This document shows, one piece after another, positions 63,432 to 64,000 of a stretch of DNA of 64,000 bases. The DNA is from CAVQSS01 sp963746605 (GTDB lineage Bacteria > Desulfobacterota > RBG-13-43-22): positions 62,001 through 126,000 of the forward strand of contig CAVVCH010000045.1 of the NCBI GenBank assembly GCA_963746605.1, given 5' to 3'. Positions within the stretch are counted from its first letter, which is position 1; each line of letters opens with the position of its first letter. The position numbers and the translations under genes were made by a program. The notes below the pieces were generated by a model. It saw nothing but the letters and a program-made list of their open reading frames with translations. It did not search any database and was not told where the DNA came from.

Positions 63432-64000
63432 TTAGAACCTAAAAAGCAATGTGGAAAACCCTTTCGCCGAGACCCGACGGCTCCTACCAGATTGGGATGA
63501 GTACCTACCGAAAAGGGCGAAGCCTCTTTTTAGAAACGGCCCTGGAAAGGCATTCAGGGCTTCCTTTTCGATAATTTCCGGATTCCGGGAGTATTTTGGT
63601 GAAAAATGGATCGGGATCATTTGTCTTACGCCGGCCTGCCGAGCCAGTCTCCCGGCCTGGGCCGCGGTCAAGTGGCATTTATCCCGGGCCCTTTCCCGGT
63701 CCTTATCGAGAAAGGCAGCCTCAATAAACAGGAGATCCGATCCCCGGACCAGGGCAACCAGGTCTCTTGCGGTTTTCTCATTGAAGACGGTATCCACCAC
63801 GTACCCGATCTTCTGCCCGGGAGTAATTTTGATCAATTTTTCTTTCAAATGTCCTAAAGTGACGGTTCTTTCCTGAAAGCCTTCCCGGTCCTTACCCCAC
63901 ACCCGCACCGGGAAATCATCCTTTTCCCCGCGCCAGATGGCCGCCTTCAGTTCTTTCAGCCATAACCCCTTGGGCAGGTTCATTTCCACCAGCCCGGTCT
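63432..64000 (-). CDS. RNase Z-like metallo-beta-lactamase-fold protein, partial
   Basis: The frame is open to the right edge, so the N-terminus is outside. Visible part: VRVWGKDREGFQERTVTLGH, a flexible-arm type region, PGQKIGYVVDTVFNEKTARD, then LLFIEAAFLDKDRERA with the metal-ligand block KCHLTAAQAGRLARQAGVRQ and IPIHFSPKYS. This is the C-terminal half of the tRNase Z / ElaC-like family, which processes tRNA 3' ends. The last ~30 codons (SSQSGRSRRVSAKGFSTLLF) look non-native and may be read-through. Confidence 0.7.
   Translation of the reverse strand, partial: TGLVEMNLPKGLWLKELKAAIWRGEKDDFPVRVWGKDREGFQERTVTLGHLKEKLIKITPGQKIGYVVDTVFNEKTARDLVALVRGSDLLFIEAAFLDKDRERARDKCHLTAAQAGRLARQAGVRQMIPIHFSPKYSRNPEIIEKEALNAFPGPFLKRGFALFGRYSSQSGRSRRVSAKGFSTLLFRF

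Noticed and set aside
1..64000. CRISPR array
   Set aside because: Repeated short words are palindromic or degenerate and lack regular direct repeat-spacer spacing; no cas genes are present.

Overview
The window looks like a chromosomal segment of an anaerobic or environmental 'deltaproteobacterium' (Desulfobacterota), possibly from a metagenome assembly. This rests on the recA-alaS order, an alpha-beta fused acetyl-CoA carboxylase carboxyltransferase, a short ArgA-type acetyltransferase, DUF3786 and DUF6485 proteins, an AgmX-like mini-protein, and sigma-54-type promoters in front of type IV pilins. Taxonomy is inference. The most striking technical feature is that about a dozen otherwise intact genes, including essential alaS and secA, are split by single-base shifts, nearly all +1. 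I annotate these as one gene each and suspect assembly or sequencing indels.

Layout. 1-22 kb is mostly housekeeping on the + strand: pgpA, cinA, thpR, recA, alaS, (a minus-strand serine hydrolase), alr, a four-helix-bundle cassette bounded by inverted repeat arrays, an XPF-like ERCC4/HhH nuclease, argS, a SPOR protein, argA-like acetyltransferase, secA, argJ, adenine deaminase and an APH/AAA kinase-like protein. 22.4-31.5 kb is an accessory island of secreted proteins: small paralogous secreted proteins, an Ig-like fragment, a Tat-exported metallo-beta-lactamase-fold protein, a beta-helix/choice-of-anchor-Q protein and a subtilisin. Most of these end in the same short C-terminal motif, [FY]-L-P-[LIAV]-[IM] close to the stop codon. 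The island also holds a dead adenylate cyclase and an AT-rich zinc-ribbon pair.

31.5-44 kb carries rhlE, lemA with the remnant of a Gly-rich partner, two tandem type IV pilins with their own sigma-54-like promoters and terminators, a heptose-bisphosphate phosphatase-like HAD protein, a nitroreductase, an HD phosphohydrolase, a lipoprotein pair (one a metzincin-like protease), tRNA-His, accA-accD, DUF3786 and a metallo-beta-lactamase-fold hydrolase bracketed by 150-bp direct repeats. 44.4-50.1 kb is a second block of secreted repeat proteins, two with the same C-terminal motif, around tRNA-Arg and a RecD2 pseudogene. 50.2-64 kb holds typA, a DEAD-box helicase, a YtfJ-like protein, a K+ channel/cNMP-binding pair, terC, a parvulin, a spore-photoproduct-lyase-like radical SAM protein next to a ParB-like protein, purC, a transglutaminase, a cupin and a partial RNase Z-like gene.

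Intergenic regions are rich in palindromic dispersed repeats of at least seven families. The best candidate for something undescribed is the set of seven secreted proteins sharing the LP[LIAV][IM] C-terminal motif: these lack the hydrophobic helix of LPXTG or PEP-CTERM signals, yet one of them carries a choice-of-anchor-Q domain, a domain normally found next to sorting signals.
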